Of a stretch of 47,014 nucleotides of DNA, positions 24,553-33,039 are shown piece by piece (the first letter of the stretch is position 1; the number at the start of each line of letters is the position of its first letter). Source of the DNA: JBEKIK01 sp050013075. Lineage in GTDB: Bacteria > Planctomycetota > Planctomycetia > Pirellulales > Thermoguttaceae. The stretch is taken from assembly GCA_050013075.1 (NCBI GenBank), contig JBEKFZ010000028.1:1-47014 (forward strand), read 5' to 3'. The notes beneath the pieces were generated by a model. That model did not search any database. It saw only the letters and a program-made list of their open reading frames with translations, and was not told the origin of the DNA. The position numbers and the translations under genes are program-made.

Positions 24553-25770
24553 TCATTCGGCGGCTTCCAGGCGTAGAGGGACTTGGATTTGTTTGCCCTC
24601 GCGGATCACGGTCAGGACGACCTGGTCGCCGGCGTGTTTGCTTTCGATGGCCTCGAGGAAATCGTCGCCGGTGCGGATCGGCTTGCCGTCGACGCCGATA
24701 ATCAGGTCGGCCGCGGCAAAATTGTTGGTTTGAATAATAAGCAGGCCTTGGCGCTGTTGTTTTATCTGCGGTCCCTGTAAACCGGCCTTTTGCGCAGGCC
24801 CGTTGGGCACAAGCGTGAGGACCAGTAATCCGCGATCGGTTTGATACACCTTGCCGATTCCCGATTCGGGCCGGATCACCCGACCGGTTGAAATCAGTTG
24901 CGGCACGACCCGGCGGATTGTGTTGATGGGAATGGCAAAGCCCACGCCCATGCTTTCACCGGTCAAACTGGCGATGGCGGTGTTCATGCCGATCATCTGG
25001 CCGTGGGTGTCCAAAAGCGGTCCGCCGGAGTTTCCGGGGTTCATCGCGGCGTCGATCTGAATGACCGATTTAATTGTGCGTCCCGTGCGACGGGCGGGCA
25101 AGGAGCGATTCAAACTGGAGATTATGCCGGTGGTCAAGGTGCGTTCCAGACCGAAGGGATTGCCGATGGCAAAAATCTTTTGGCCCACAAGCAGATTGGC
25201 GGAACTGCCAAACTTGACCGGATAGAGCAGCTCGGCGGGGGCGTTGATTTTCAGCACTGCGACGTCGGTGGGGGGATCGATGCCGACGACTTGCGCCGGG
25301 TAGTCGCTGCCATCGAACAGAGTAACCTGAATTTGCTTGGCGCCATCGATGACGTGGAAATTCGTGAGGATGCGTCCTTGTTGGTCGATTACCGAACCGC
25401 TGCCCTCGCCTTTGTCAGCGACACCGAAAAAGGAACGTTCGCCTGTTGTGTTGATGTTTACCACGCTGCGGTTGACGTTTTGGTAGACAAGCACGTTGAC
25501 TTGCTCGTCGGGCGTGAGGTGCTGCAAGTCGGCGGCTGTTAGTTGGCCGGGGATGCTTTGCGGCGCATCGGCCATATTCTCCGGATTATCCGCGGCGCTG
25601 ATCGGATTGACCGCAGGGGCATTGTTCAGGCGAGTGTTTGTCTGCGGGGACCAAGTCGCCGGTTCCTGGGCGGCTGAGCTGTGTTCCACGGCTGATCCGC
25701 CGAACCAGACAACTCCCGCTGCTATGCCCGCGATGCCGGATAATACACAAAGGAAAATGAGTTTTCGCAT
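24553..25770 (-). CDS. HtrA/DegP-type serine protease with PDZ domain
   Basis: A 405-aa envelope protease for quality control of exported proteins. It has an N-terminal anchor (KLIFLCVLSGIAGIAAGVVW), a Pro/Asn-rich linker, then a trypsin-like domain: His near 136 in ILTNFHVIDG, Asp near 169 in DPPTDVAVLK, and Ser near 247 in MNPGNSGGPLLD. A PDZ domain follows (about 290-400) with LIIGVDGKPIRTGDDFLEAI and VVLTVIREGKQI. All three catalytic residues are present. The start chosen is ATG at 25770; a TTG 18 bp upstream is in frame. Three 20-bp direct repeats at 25813-25872 lie in its probable promoter, suggesting control by a repeat-binding regulator. Confidence 0.93.
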   Translation of the reverse strand: MRKLIFLCVLSGIAGIAAGVVWFGGSAVEHSSAAQEPATWSPQTNTRLNNAPAVNPISAADNPENMADAPQSIPGQLTAADLQHLTPDEQVNVLVYQNVNRSVVNINTTGERSFFGVADKGEGSGSVIDQQGRILTNFHVIDGAKQIQVTLFDGSDYPAQVVGIDPPTDVAVLKINAPAELLYPVKFGSSANLLVGQKIFAIGNPFGLERTLTTGIISSLNRSLPARRTGRTIKSVIQIDAAMNPGNSGGPLLDTHGQMIGMNTAIASLTGESMGVGFAIPINTIRRVVPQLISTGRVIRPESGIGKVYQTDRGLLVLTLVPNGPAQKAGLQGPQIKQQRQGLLIIQTNNFAAADLIIGVDGKPIRTGDDFLEAIESKHAGDQVVLTVIREGKQIQVPLRLEAAE

Positions 25771-25812
25771 GTAGATCACCAAAAACAAGAGTTATTAAAG
25801 GGTTGCCCCATT

Positions 25813-25872
25813 ATTAATACGTCTTTGTGTTCAATAATACAGCTTCGTGTTTAATAATACACCTTTGTGCCC
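25813..25872 (-). promoter_or_regulatory. Three 20-bp direct repeats upstream of htrA
   Basis: Three units start at 25813, 25833 and 25853. On the plus strand they read ATTAATACGTCTTTGTGTTC, AATAATACAGCTTCGTGTTT and AATAATACACCTTTGTGCCC; the core AATAC-N2-CTT-YGTG is kept in all. The 20-bp spacing is close to two helical turns, so a protein could bind all three on one face. They lie 43-102 bp upstream of the htrA start. Confidence 0.6.
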
Positions 25873-26382
25873 GAGTTTGGGAGATAATGCCGGGAAAAGT
25901 ACGAGAAACCCGATAGATGTTTTCAACACGGAAGGCGATGTTTTGCATGGATGCAAGTATAAATTTTGTAAAGAGTTGCGACGATCGGCATGTTTAAATG
26001 AATGGGGATTTTGGGATTTAATCAGGATAGTTTTCAGATCGGGCCGGCAGTGTCAAAGAAAGTTGGACGTTTTTTTAAAGCCTTTATAAATCCGATTTGG
26101 GGGAGTATTTGTATCCCCCCGATGGCACGCGATTTGCTCGCTTAAGCGATACAATCGTAACTCCTTGTTTTTATAGTGGCAAATACTTGATAAGTTAGAT
26201 AAAATAAGGTTGGTAATTGAGTGTTATTAATTGGCAGTTACTGGTTATCGGTTATTAAGTTACAGTTTTCCGGGCTTATGCAAGAGAATCTTTCGCAAGT
26301 CCGGATTTCTGAAACGGAACATTGCCATATCCGGCGTCCGCGTCGATCTTGTATGTGTCTGTATTATTTGGAGAGTTTTAAG
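25873..26382. other. Intergenic region before the giant gene
   Basis: This AT-rich stretch holds no convincing gene. A hairpin GGGGGAGTA-TTTG-TATCCCCCC lies at about 26100-26120, and a 7-bp array (GTTACTG, GTTATCG, GTTATTA, AGTTACA, GTTTTCC) at 26237-26271. The giant gene's reading frame is open upstream to 26221 but crosses this array, so the first 54 codons of that frame are probably not translated. Confidence 0.6.
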
Positions 26383-29300
26383 ATGACTGAAAAACATCTC
26401 GTTCGCTGGGCTGTTATTTTATCGGCAGCCATATTGTCCGTAACCGTGCCGGTTCACAATCCCGCGACCGCTAATGCCGCTTCGATTACGGCACACATGG
26501 ACATTTTTTCAAATCCAGACGGAACTAACTATTTCGCCATCAGTCTGAAGCCGGAAGGGATCGCCGGCGGCGGCGGGCCGCGCGACGTGGTGGTTTTGTT
26601 CAATACATCCGCCGGCCAGACGGGCGAGTTTCGCGACAAGGCGTTGGAAGTGCTTCAAGGCATGATTGCCGCCATGCCGGCAGGCGATCGAGTCCAAGTG
26701 ATGGCCGTGGATCTGAATGCCGTTGCCTTGACCAAGACGTTCGTCGATCCGAAGAGCAAGGAAATGGCCGATGCATTGGCGCAGTTGAAGGCCCGGGTTC
26801 CGCTGGGGGCAACGGACATGAAAAAGGCCATGACTACGGCGGCGGGCAGTTTTGCCGCGGATGCGAAGAACCCCAGAACGGTAATCTACATCGGCGACGG
26901 GCGGAGCACGGCCAAATACCTTACCGCGCAGGAATCGGACGAGTTGGTCAACAAATTGACCGACAAACGCATTTCCATCGACAGTTACTTGATCGGACCT
27001 CGGGCGGATCTGCAAATCGCGGGCGCACTGGCCGGTCAGACGGGCGGCGTGGTCGTCAACGACAGTAGCGACTTAAGCGCGGCGCAAGCAGCCGCGGCGC
27101 TCAGCGCCGCAATCCGCTCTCCCGTGTTGTGGCCGCAATCGGTGACCTGGCCGGAAGGGCTTGCGGAAGTATTTCCCAAGCATACGCCTCCGCTTAGGGT
27201 CGATCGCGACACGGTGGTGATCGGCACGTTCAAGGGGGCGGGCCCCTTTGACATTCAATATGCCGCGGAGACTCCCGGCGGCGCGGAAAAACTCTCCGCC
27301 TCGGTGAAGCCCGGCATGTCGGACGACGCCAACAATTACCTAATGCAACTGGTCGAGTATGCGCGCCAAAACGGCGGCGCGACCTTGCCGCTTGCGGGAA
27401 CCGCTTCCTTGGAGCAATTGCGCGCGGCGGCCGGCGCAGGCGCCATGGGCATTAAGGCCTTGGCGCGCCAGGCGTTGGCGTCGGGCAATCTCGAGAGCGC
27501 GGAAAAACTCATCGGCGAAGCCCTGCGCCAGGATCCCAACGATCCGGAAGCATCGGCCTTAAAGGGCGCGCTGGCTAAGAAACGCCAAGGCGGCGGATCG
27601 GCGGGCGGTGCGATTGCAATTGCCCCGCAGCCGCAAGCGGGCGCAGAGGGCGAATTGAATCTGGTCGACCCTGGCGCCGTGGTCAACGACCCCCAGGCCG
27701 GCGCATTGGCCGAGGGATTCCAGCAGGAACGTAAAATCATTGCCCAGGTGGTTCAGGCCGAGGTGGTAAACACAATCAATCAGGCCCGCAAGCTGATGAG
27801 CAGCGAACCGGACGCGGCATCCACGGATTTGAATCTGATGCTGCAAAATGTGCGGCAGGCGGCGGATCTTAATCCGGACGTTCGCGATCAGTTGTCCGAT
27901 CAATTGCGGACCGCCTTGCGCGAGGCCGCACGGATGAAAGTCGAGGTGGAATTCCGCCGGCAGCAGCAGCAAGAAAGCATGGCGGCGGCCCGGGAACGGC
28001 AGTTGATTACGGATAATCTGCTTCACGAGCAGCAGAAGTTGAAACAATTGATGGATCGCTTTGATTCGTTGATGAACGAAGGCAGGTATCAACTTGCCGA
28101 AGAGGAAGCCGCGGCCGAGGCGGTCAAGCTGGCCCCGAATTCCCCGGTGCCGCTTTTAGCTCAGCTTAATGCCCGGACACTGGGTTACTATCAGAAACAG
28201 ATGGACTTAAAACTGGCCAAGGAGAAGGCCTTTGTCGACACGATGTACCAGGTAGATACGTCGAGTAAACCTTTCCCCGACGATGTGCCTATTGTATATA
28301 AATCCGCCGAGGAATGGCAAGAGTTGACGACCCGGCGCTTGGCAAATGACGTTTATAAACCGTTAGAACCGGTAAGTTATGGTAAGTCAGAAGAAAATAT
28401 CAGGAAAGCGCTGAAATCGGAAACCAACTTGGAGTTTGTTGAACAGCCGCTGTCGGTGGTAATTGATTATTTGAAGGATAGACATAAGATCGAAATTCAA
28501 CTCGACAAAAAGGCCCTAGGCGAAGGGGGCGCCGTAACTTCAGATACGCCCGTTACGGTGAATCTCAAGGGCATTTCCTTAAGATCGGCTTTGCGCCTGA
28601 TGCTTCGTAATTTGGGTGATCTGACTTATGTGATTAAAGATGAAGTGTTATTGATCACCACTCAGGAGGAAGCAGATGCCAATTTGGTTCTCAAGGTTTA
28701 TCCAGTTGCAGATTTGGTACTCTCGGCCTCACGGTTGCAAAGTATGGCAATGTCGAGCGGTGGCGGGATGATGGGAGGCATGGGAATGATGGGCGGCATG
28801 AGCGGCGGAGGCATGGGCGGAGGCATGGGCGGTGGCATGGGCGGTGGCATGGGCGGCATGGGCGGCGGAGGCATGGGCGGAGGCGGGGGAATGTTCAATG
28901 TGGCCCGCGATTTACTACCGTCTAATATACGGCAGGAACTGCAGCAGAGAATCCAATCCGGTAACTTCCATGTCTATGCGGTAAAAGACGACATCGGCCC
29001 GATAGGCGACGCCAAAGCGGCCCCGAGCGCCGATACGCCGGCCAAAACTGAAATCCCGGTCTCGGCTGCGCCGAAACCTGAAAAAATTCCCATCGACATC
29101 GCGCCGGGCGCTAATGCCCGGCAGTATTGGGATAAGTATTTTTCCGCGCATACGCCCAAGCCCTCGGCGGTCCGCGACACGGTCCGCCGACTGATGAAAG
29201 ACAAGAAATACGACCACGTGATCGCGCTTATTGACTCCGCCCTGCGGCATCGCCAGTCGCAGCCGTGGATGTACGAAGCGATGAGTTTGGCAATGCAGGC

Positions 29301-30555
29301 CTCCGGTCGTCCGAAGGAAGAGATCGAGCGGGCGGTAATGTCGGCGCTGGATTTCTGCGATAACACGGTTGACCTAACGTACATCGGCACGTATCTCATG
29401 CAATTGGGCTTGACCGAACGGGCATTGGATATTTTCCATCAGGCGACCCAGCAGGATCCCATGCGGCCCGAACCATATATGCTGGGCCTGAAAGCGGCCC
29501 GGGAACTAAACGATTTGGACGCATTGCGCTGGGCCAGCCTGGGCATTGTGAATCAGTCATGGCCCAAGGATCAGGCCAAAGTATGGCAGGCCGGCATGGG
29601 CGTGGCCAACGAAGTGCTCAAGCGGCTTAAGACTGAAAACCGCGATAAAGAAGCCCAGGAGTTTCAGGCTGAATTGGACCGGGCCATGATCCGAGATTGC
29701 GTGGCGGTCGTGCATTGGACCGGAGATGCCGACGTTGACCTGATGGTGCAAGAACCCAGCGGCACGGTATGCTCGCTGCGCAACCCGCGAACAACGGCGG
29801 GAGGGGTCATGTTGGGCGACGTGCTTTCGCAAACCAAAAGCGACGATTCCGGAGGACATTCGGAAGTATACGTCTGCCCCCAGGGCTTTGACGGCACCTA
29901 CCGCTTGAAGGTCTGGCGCGTTTGGGGAAAGGTGAACACCGGCAAAGTCACGGTGGAAGTCACAACCCACTTCCGCGACAAAAATCCCATTACCGTCAGC
30001 AAGATACTTCCCCTGGAAAAAGACGAAGTGATGGTGGTATTTGACCTGAAAGACGGGCGACGCAAGGAATCTCTCCGCCAGCAGCAGATTGCCAACGCGG
30101 CGGAAGGGCAACTTGCCGTCAATCAGCAAATTTTAGCTCAACAAATCGCCGCCGCGATCGATCCCAGCGCACTTGGCAGTCTTGCCAAGGACCGCGGCTA
30201 CACCCCCGGCGGCGGCGTTGACGACGCGGCCGACGGCGCGGGCGCCAAGTTCATACCCTTCGCGCCTCGAGGCGCGGTAGGATATTACCCTCAGATACAA
30301 TGGATACCCGCGGGCGCCACTCTGACAGCCGCTGCGGTTATCACTAATCATGGCCGTTATGTACGCATTAGCTGTTCACCTATTTTCCAAGGCATCGGCA
30401 ACGTCGCCACGTTTAACACCACTAGCGGCGCAGTCGGCAACGCAACATCAGGTTCAGGCGGTAATAACAGTTCGGGCTATAGCGGCGGCAGCGGCGGCTC
30501 GAGCAGCTTCGGCAGCAGCAGCAGCAGTAGTTCAAGCGGCAGCGGGCAATTCTAA
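26383..30555 (+). CDS. Very large exported VWA/TPR/STN-like protein
   Basis: A 1390-aa protein; the ATG at 26383 has GGAGAG 7 nt upstream and is followed by a signal peptide (WAVILSAAILSVTVPVHNPA). Parts in order: VWA-like region (about 50-235: RDVVVLFNTSAGQTGEFRD, NPRTVIYIGDG); TPR-like helices (about 350-390); a long Gln/Glu-rich helical region, probably coiled-coil (about 450-600); an STN-like secretin/TonB short domain (about 670-765: SVVIDYLKDRHKIEIQLDKK and LRSALRLMLRNLGDLTYVI); a Gly/Met-rich stretch (about 790-836); more TPR-like helices (about 940-1090); a DUF2135-like beta domain (about 1105-1220: GDADVDLMVQEPSGTVCSLR); and a Gly/Ser tail (about 1350-1390). Probably an envelope scaffold; function unknown. 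Its TAA stop is part of the duplication bounding the 134-bp element. Confidence 0.85.
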   Translation: MTEKHLVRWAVILSAAILSVTVPVHNPATANAASITAHMDIFSNPDGTNYFAISLKPEGIAGGGGPRDVVVLFNTSAGQTGEFRDKALEVLQGMIAAMPAGDRVQVMAVDLNAVALTKTFVDPKSKEMADALAQLKARVPLGATDMKKAMTTAAGSFAADAKNPRTVIYIGDGRSTAKYLTAQESDELVNKLTDKRISIDSYLIGPRADLQIAGALAGQTGGVVVNDSSDLSAAQAAAALSAAIRSPVLWPQSVTWPEGLAEVFPKHTPPLRVDRDTVVIGTFKGAGPFDIQYAAETPGGAEKLSASVKPGMSDDANNYLMQLVEYARQNGGATLPLAGTASLEQLRAAAGAGAMGIKALARQALASGNLESAEKLIGEALRQDPNDPEASALKGALAKKRQGGGSAGGAIAIAPQPQAGAEGELNLVDPGAVVNDPQAGALAEGFQQERKIIAQVVQAEVVNTINQARKLMSSEPDAASTDLNLMLQNVRQAADLNPDVRDQLSDQLRTALREAARMKVEVEFRRQQQQESMAAARERQLITDNLLHEQQKLKQLMDRFDSLMNEGRYQLAEEEAAAEAVKLAPNSPVPLLAQLNARTLGYYQKQMDLKLAKEKAFVDTMYQVDTSSKPFPDDVPIVYKSAEEWQELTTRRLANDVYKPLEPVSYGKSEENIRKALKSETNLEFVEQPLSVVIDYLKDRHKIEIQLDKKALGEGGAVTSDTPVTVNLKGISLRSALRLMLRNLGDLTYVIKDEVLLITTQEEADANLVLKVYPVADLVLSASRLQSMAMSSGGGMMGGMGMMGGMSGGGMGGGMGGGMGGGMGGMGGGGMGGGGGMFNVARDLLPSNIRQELQQRIQSGNFHVYAVKDDIGPIGDAKAAPSADTPAKTEIPVSAAPKPEKIPIDIAPGANARQYWDKYFSAHTPKPSAVRDTVRRLMKDKKYDHVIALIDSALRHRQSQPWMYEAMSLAMQASGRPKEEIERAVMSALDFCDNTVDLTYIGTYLMQLGLTERALDIFHQATQQDPMRPEPYMLGLKAARELNDLDALRWASLGIVNQSWPKDQAKVWQAGMGVANEVLKRLKTENRDKEAQEFQAELDRAMIRDCVAVVHWTGDADVDLMVQEPSGTVCSLRNPRTTAGGVMLGDVLSQTKSDDSGGHSEVYVCPQGFDGTYRLKVWRVWGKVNTGKVTVEVTTHFRDKNPITVSKILPLEKDEVMVVFDLKDGRRKESLRQQQIANAAEGQLAVNQQILAQQIAAAIDPSALGSLAKDRGYTPGGGVDDAADGAGAKFIPFAPRGAVGYYPQIQWIPAGATLTAAAVITNHGRYVRISCSPIFQGIGNVATFNTTSGAVGNATSGSGGNNSSGYSGGSGGSSSFGSSSSSSSSGSGQF

Positions 30556-30689
30556 GAGCTTATCCCAAAACAATAATGTCATTCTGAGCGAAGCGAAGAA
30601 TCTAGAAGGAAAATATAGCTAAAATGGGCAATATATTGCCAAATACGGAGATCCTTCGCTACGCTCAGGATGACTTTTGGGATAGGCTC
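30556..30689. mobile_element. 134-bp MITE-like element with TAA target duplication
   Basis: The ends are GAGCTTATCCCAAAA and the near inverse TTTTGGGATAGGCTC. Inside is a second inverted pair (TCATTCTGAGCGAAGCGAAG versus CTTCGCTACGCTCAGGATGA) and a central palindrome GGCAATATATTGCC. TAA directly precedes (30553-30555) and follows (30690-30692) the element, consistent with a 3-bp target duplication. It separates two convergent genes and overlaps neither stop destructively. Confidence 0.85.
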
Positions 30690-32938
30690 TAAGGCTTGTT
30701 TGATAACTTGGCGCGATAGGAATTCAACCAATCTTCAATCTGTCTGGCCGGGGCCGTCTGTTGCTGATAACGCGCAATCGCCAAGGCCTTTTTGGCCGTG
30801 GCGAGAGCTTCGGCGGATCGGCCCGTTTCGGCATAGGCCGACATCAAATTTAGATATGCCGCGTAGTAGTCGGGTTTGAACTGTAAAGCCTGCCGGTAAT
30901 GTTCGATCGCCTCCGGAAGCCGGCCTAACCGGGCCAGAGTGAGGCCCAGGTTATAGTGGGTCTCGAAGTTAGGTTTAAGCGACAAGGCCTGTTGAAAATG
31001 TTCGATTGCCTCCTGAGACCGGCCCGTTTGAACCAATGCGATGCCCAGGTTGTTGTGGATATCGAAGTCGTCGGGTTTTAGATGCAGGGCCTGGCGGTAA
31101 TAATCGATTGCCTGTTGATATTGGCCCGCTGCTTCGAATATATTACCCAGGTTGTAGTACGCCTCGGTGAAATCGGGATTAATTGCCACGGCCTGCCGGT
31201 AATGTTCGATTGCCTCCCGAGTCCGACCTGTTTGGGCCAGTGCCTTGCCCAGGTTGTAGTGTGCCGCGGCATGGTCGGGCTTCAGTTGCAGGACACGGAG
31301 GTAACGTTCGATTGCATCCTGCAATCGGCCCATATCTAAAAATACATTCGCCATGTTGTAGTTTGCCATGATGAATTCCGGATACAGTTGCAAAGCTTGC
31401 CGATAATGTTCAATTGATTCCTCCGGCAAGCCCGCGCGGGCCGTTGCAACGCCCAAATTATATTGGGCCATCCAACAAGCCGGATTTTTTTGCAGTGTGT
31501 CGCGGAATATCGTAATATTGTCGCGGTACAGTGCGCTTTGTTGCCAGGTCGCCAACACGAGAACTCCCACCGCCAGGCCGGCGGCGGCGATTGCCGCCCG
31601 GCGCACTGCGGCCCGCGTATGTAAACTCCATGCGCTAAATCCTGCCGAGGCCAGTGCAATCACGCCGATCAGCGCGATGTGCTGATAATGGTCCGCCACC
31701 AGCGAGACCTGCATGAATAATGAGTCCCTAAATCCCATAACCGGCGTCAACGCGACGCAGAAAAATCCCCAGGCTAACAAAAACGGCCGGCTCCATGTTT
31801 TCCTATAGCACCATAGCGCAGCCGTAACGGCCAACGCAGCCAAGAGCGGCAGCCACCAAAGTAAATTGCCGGTTTCGATGCGCCATTGAGGATAAATAAA
31901 GGCCAAGTTGACGGGCAAAATCGCCTTGTATAGATAGAACCATATCACACAGCCCGCGCCCAGCAGACGTTCAAAAAAACCGGCCCTGCAGATCGCTACT
32001 TCCATGCCGTGTGTTTGGCACCACACGTTCACCGCCGAAAAAACCACGGCAACCAGGAAAAACGGCGCGGTCCGAATGAGTTCTTTCCGCATATAAGGGG
32101 ACTGTCTGATTTTTGTCGAGACAGAAATTGGGACAGTCCCCGAATTCCGCAACCACCAAATGATTCCCAGCAGCACTACCGGCAAGACCGCCGCCGACCC
32201 TTTGCCGAGCATCGCCAAAATGAACGCCGCCAGGCTGAGCCAATACCAGAAATGAAAGGATGAAGGATGAAGGATGAAGGATGAAAATGTTTTTTCTCGT
32301 TCCCAGGGTCCTCCCTGGGAACGTGCCGGCGTCATTTCTCGTTCCCACGGTCCTCCGTGGGAACGCGCGGGCGCCATGGCGGGTGCCATGCCCACGCCTG
32401 CGGTGGGCATGACATACTTTAGATACCACAAAATCGACAACAGGAAGAACAGCATGGCCGTGAGGTTTTTCCGCTGTGCGATCCAGGCCACCGACTCCAC
32501 GTTCACCGGATGCACGGCAAAGATCAGGGCCGCCAGGAATGCCCCGGGAATGGACAACTTCCGCAATAAAATCCAAATCAGCAATGATTCGGCGACGTGT
32601 AAAATTAGGTTTGTGACGTGGTAGCCGGCCGGATTCATTCCCCACATCCGCCACTCGATCCAGAAAGTGGTATTGGTCACGGGCCAGTAATCCAGCGCTT
32701 CGACGGAACACCAGAAGCGGCGCAGGCCGTCTGAATTTTTGACAAGGTTATTGTTTATCAAAAGGACGTCGTCGTCGGAAACAAACCCGTTGCCGAGCGT
32801 TGGGAAGTAGGCAATGAAGGCGATCAGTACGATGAGTACCGCTCCCACCGGCGTGCCGAAAGACAGCGCCCGCGCGGCCGAGGTTCCCCAGCGGGACCGC
32901 GGAACATTCACTTTGGAAGAATCCATGCTCTGGGACAT
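30689..32938 (-). CDS. TMTC-like membrane glycosyltransferase with TPRs
   Basis: A 749-aa protein. The N-terminal ~470 residues are a multi-pass GT-C-like domain: FPTLGNGFVSDDDVLLINNN carries the acidic pair expected in the first extracytoplasmic loop, followed by HVTNLILHVAESLLIWILL and FAVHPVNVESVAWIAQRKNL. The C-terminal ~270 residues form seven or eight TPRs (PDHAAAHYNLGKALAQTGRT, AIEHYRQALQFKPDYYAAY). This layout is that of TMTC/PMT-related O-glycosyltransferases; the sugar and acceptor cannot be told. Three stretches in the membrane half are repeat-derived (about 178-236, SHGGPWEREMTP / SQGGPWEREKTF and SFILHPSSF; and about 266-281, SGTVPISVSTKIRQSPY), lying in loops. Start ATG at 32938 or 32926. 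Confidence 0.82.
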   Translation of the reverse strand: MSQSMDSSKVNVPRSRWGTSAARALSFGTPVGAVLIVLIAFIAYFPTLGNGFVSDDDVLLINNNLVKNSDGLRRFWCSVEALDYWPVTNTTFWIEWRMWGMNPAGYHVTNLILHVAESLLIWILLRKLSIPGAFLAALIFAVHPVNVESVAWIAQRKNLTAMLFFLLSILWYLKYVMPTAGVGMAPAMAPARSHGGPWEREMTPARSQGGPWEREKTFSSFILHPSSFHFWYWLSLAAFILAMLGKGSAAVLPVVLLGIIWWLRNSGTVPISVSTKIRQSPYMRKELIRTAPFFLVAVVFSAVNVWCQTHGMEVAICRAGFFERLLGAGCVIWFYLYKAILPVNLAFIYPQWRIETGNLLWWLPLLAALAVTAALWCYRKTWSRPFLLAWGFFCVALTPVMGFRDSLFMQVSLVADHYQHIALIGVIALASAGFSAWSLHTRAAVRRAAIAAAGLAVGVLVLATWQQSALYRDNITIFRDTLQKNPACWMAQYNLGVATARAGLPEESIEHYRQALQLYPEFIMANYNMANVFLDMGRLQDAIERYLRVLQLKPDHAAAHYNLGKALAQTGRTREAIEHYRQAVAINPDFTEAYYNLGNIFEAAGQYQQAIDYYRQALHLKPDDFDIHNNLGIALVQTGRSQEAIEHFQQALSLKPNFETHYNLGLTLARLGRLPEAIEHYRQALQFKPDYYAAYLNLMSAYAETGRSAEALATAKKALAIARYQQQTAPARQIEDWLNSYRAKLSNKP
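32097..32141. repeat. GGGGACTGTC hairpin inside the TMTC-like gene
   Basis: GGGGACTGTC and GACAGTCCCC form the outer arms; CTGTCT...AGACAG forms a second, nested pair. It is read in frame. Confidence 0.85.
32251..32285. repeat. GGATGAA 7-bp array inside the TMTC-like gene
   Basis: AATGAAA is followed by four exact GGATGAA units. On the gene strand they encode SSFILHPSSF, in frame with the membrane domain. Confidence 0.92.
32298..32411. repeat. Two CGTTCCC hairpins and a CATGCCCAC hairpin inside the TMTC-like gene
   Basis: CGTTCCCAGGG...CCCTGGGAACG (32298-32323) and CGTTCCCACGG...CCGTGGGAACG (32340-32365) are 42 bp apart, giving a 14-aa repeat. CATGCCCAC...GTGGGCATG follows at about 32388-32411. 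All are read in frame. Confidence 0.87.
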
Positions 32939-33039
32939 AAGCGGGCTATCCAATGGGAAGGATCGGGGGCTATTAATGGAACTATATTATATTACTTCCG
33001 GGGAGGCTTGAAAATTTTAAAGCGGTTAATAACAAACGG

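Noticed and set aside
26221..26382. An earlier start for the giant protein
   Set aside because: The upstream codons cross a 7-bp array, and the ATG at 26383 has a good ribosome-binding site followed by a signal peptide.
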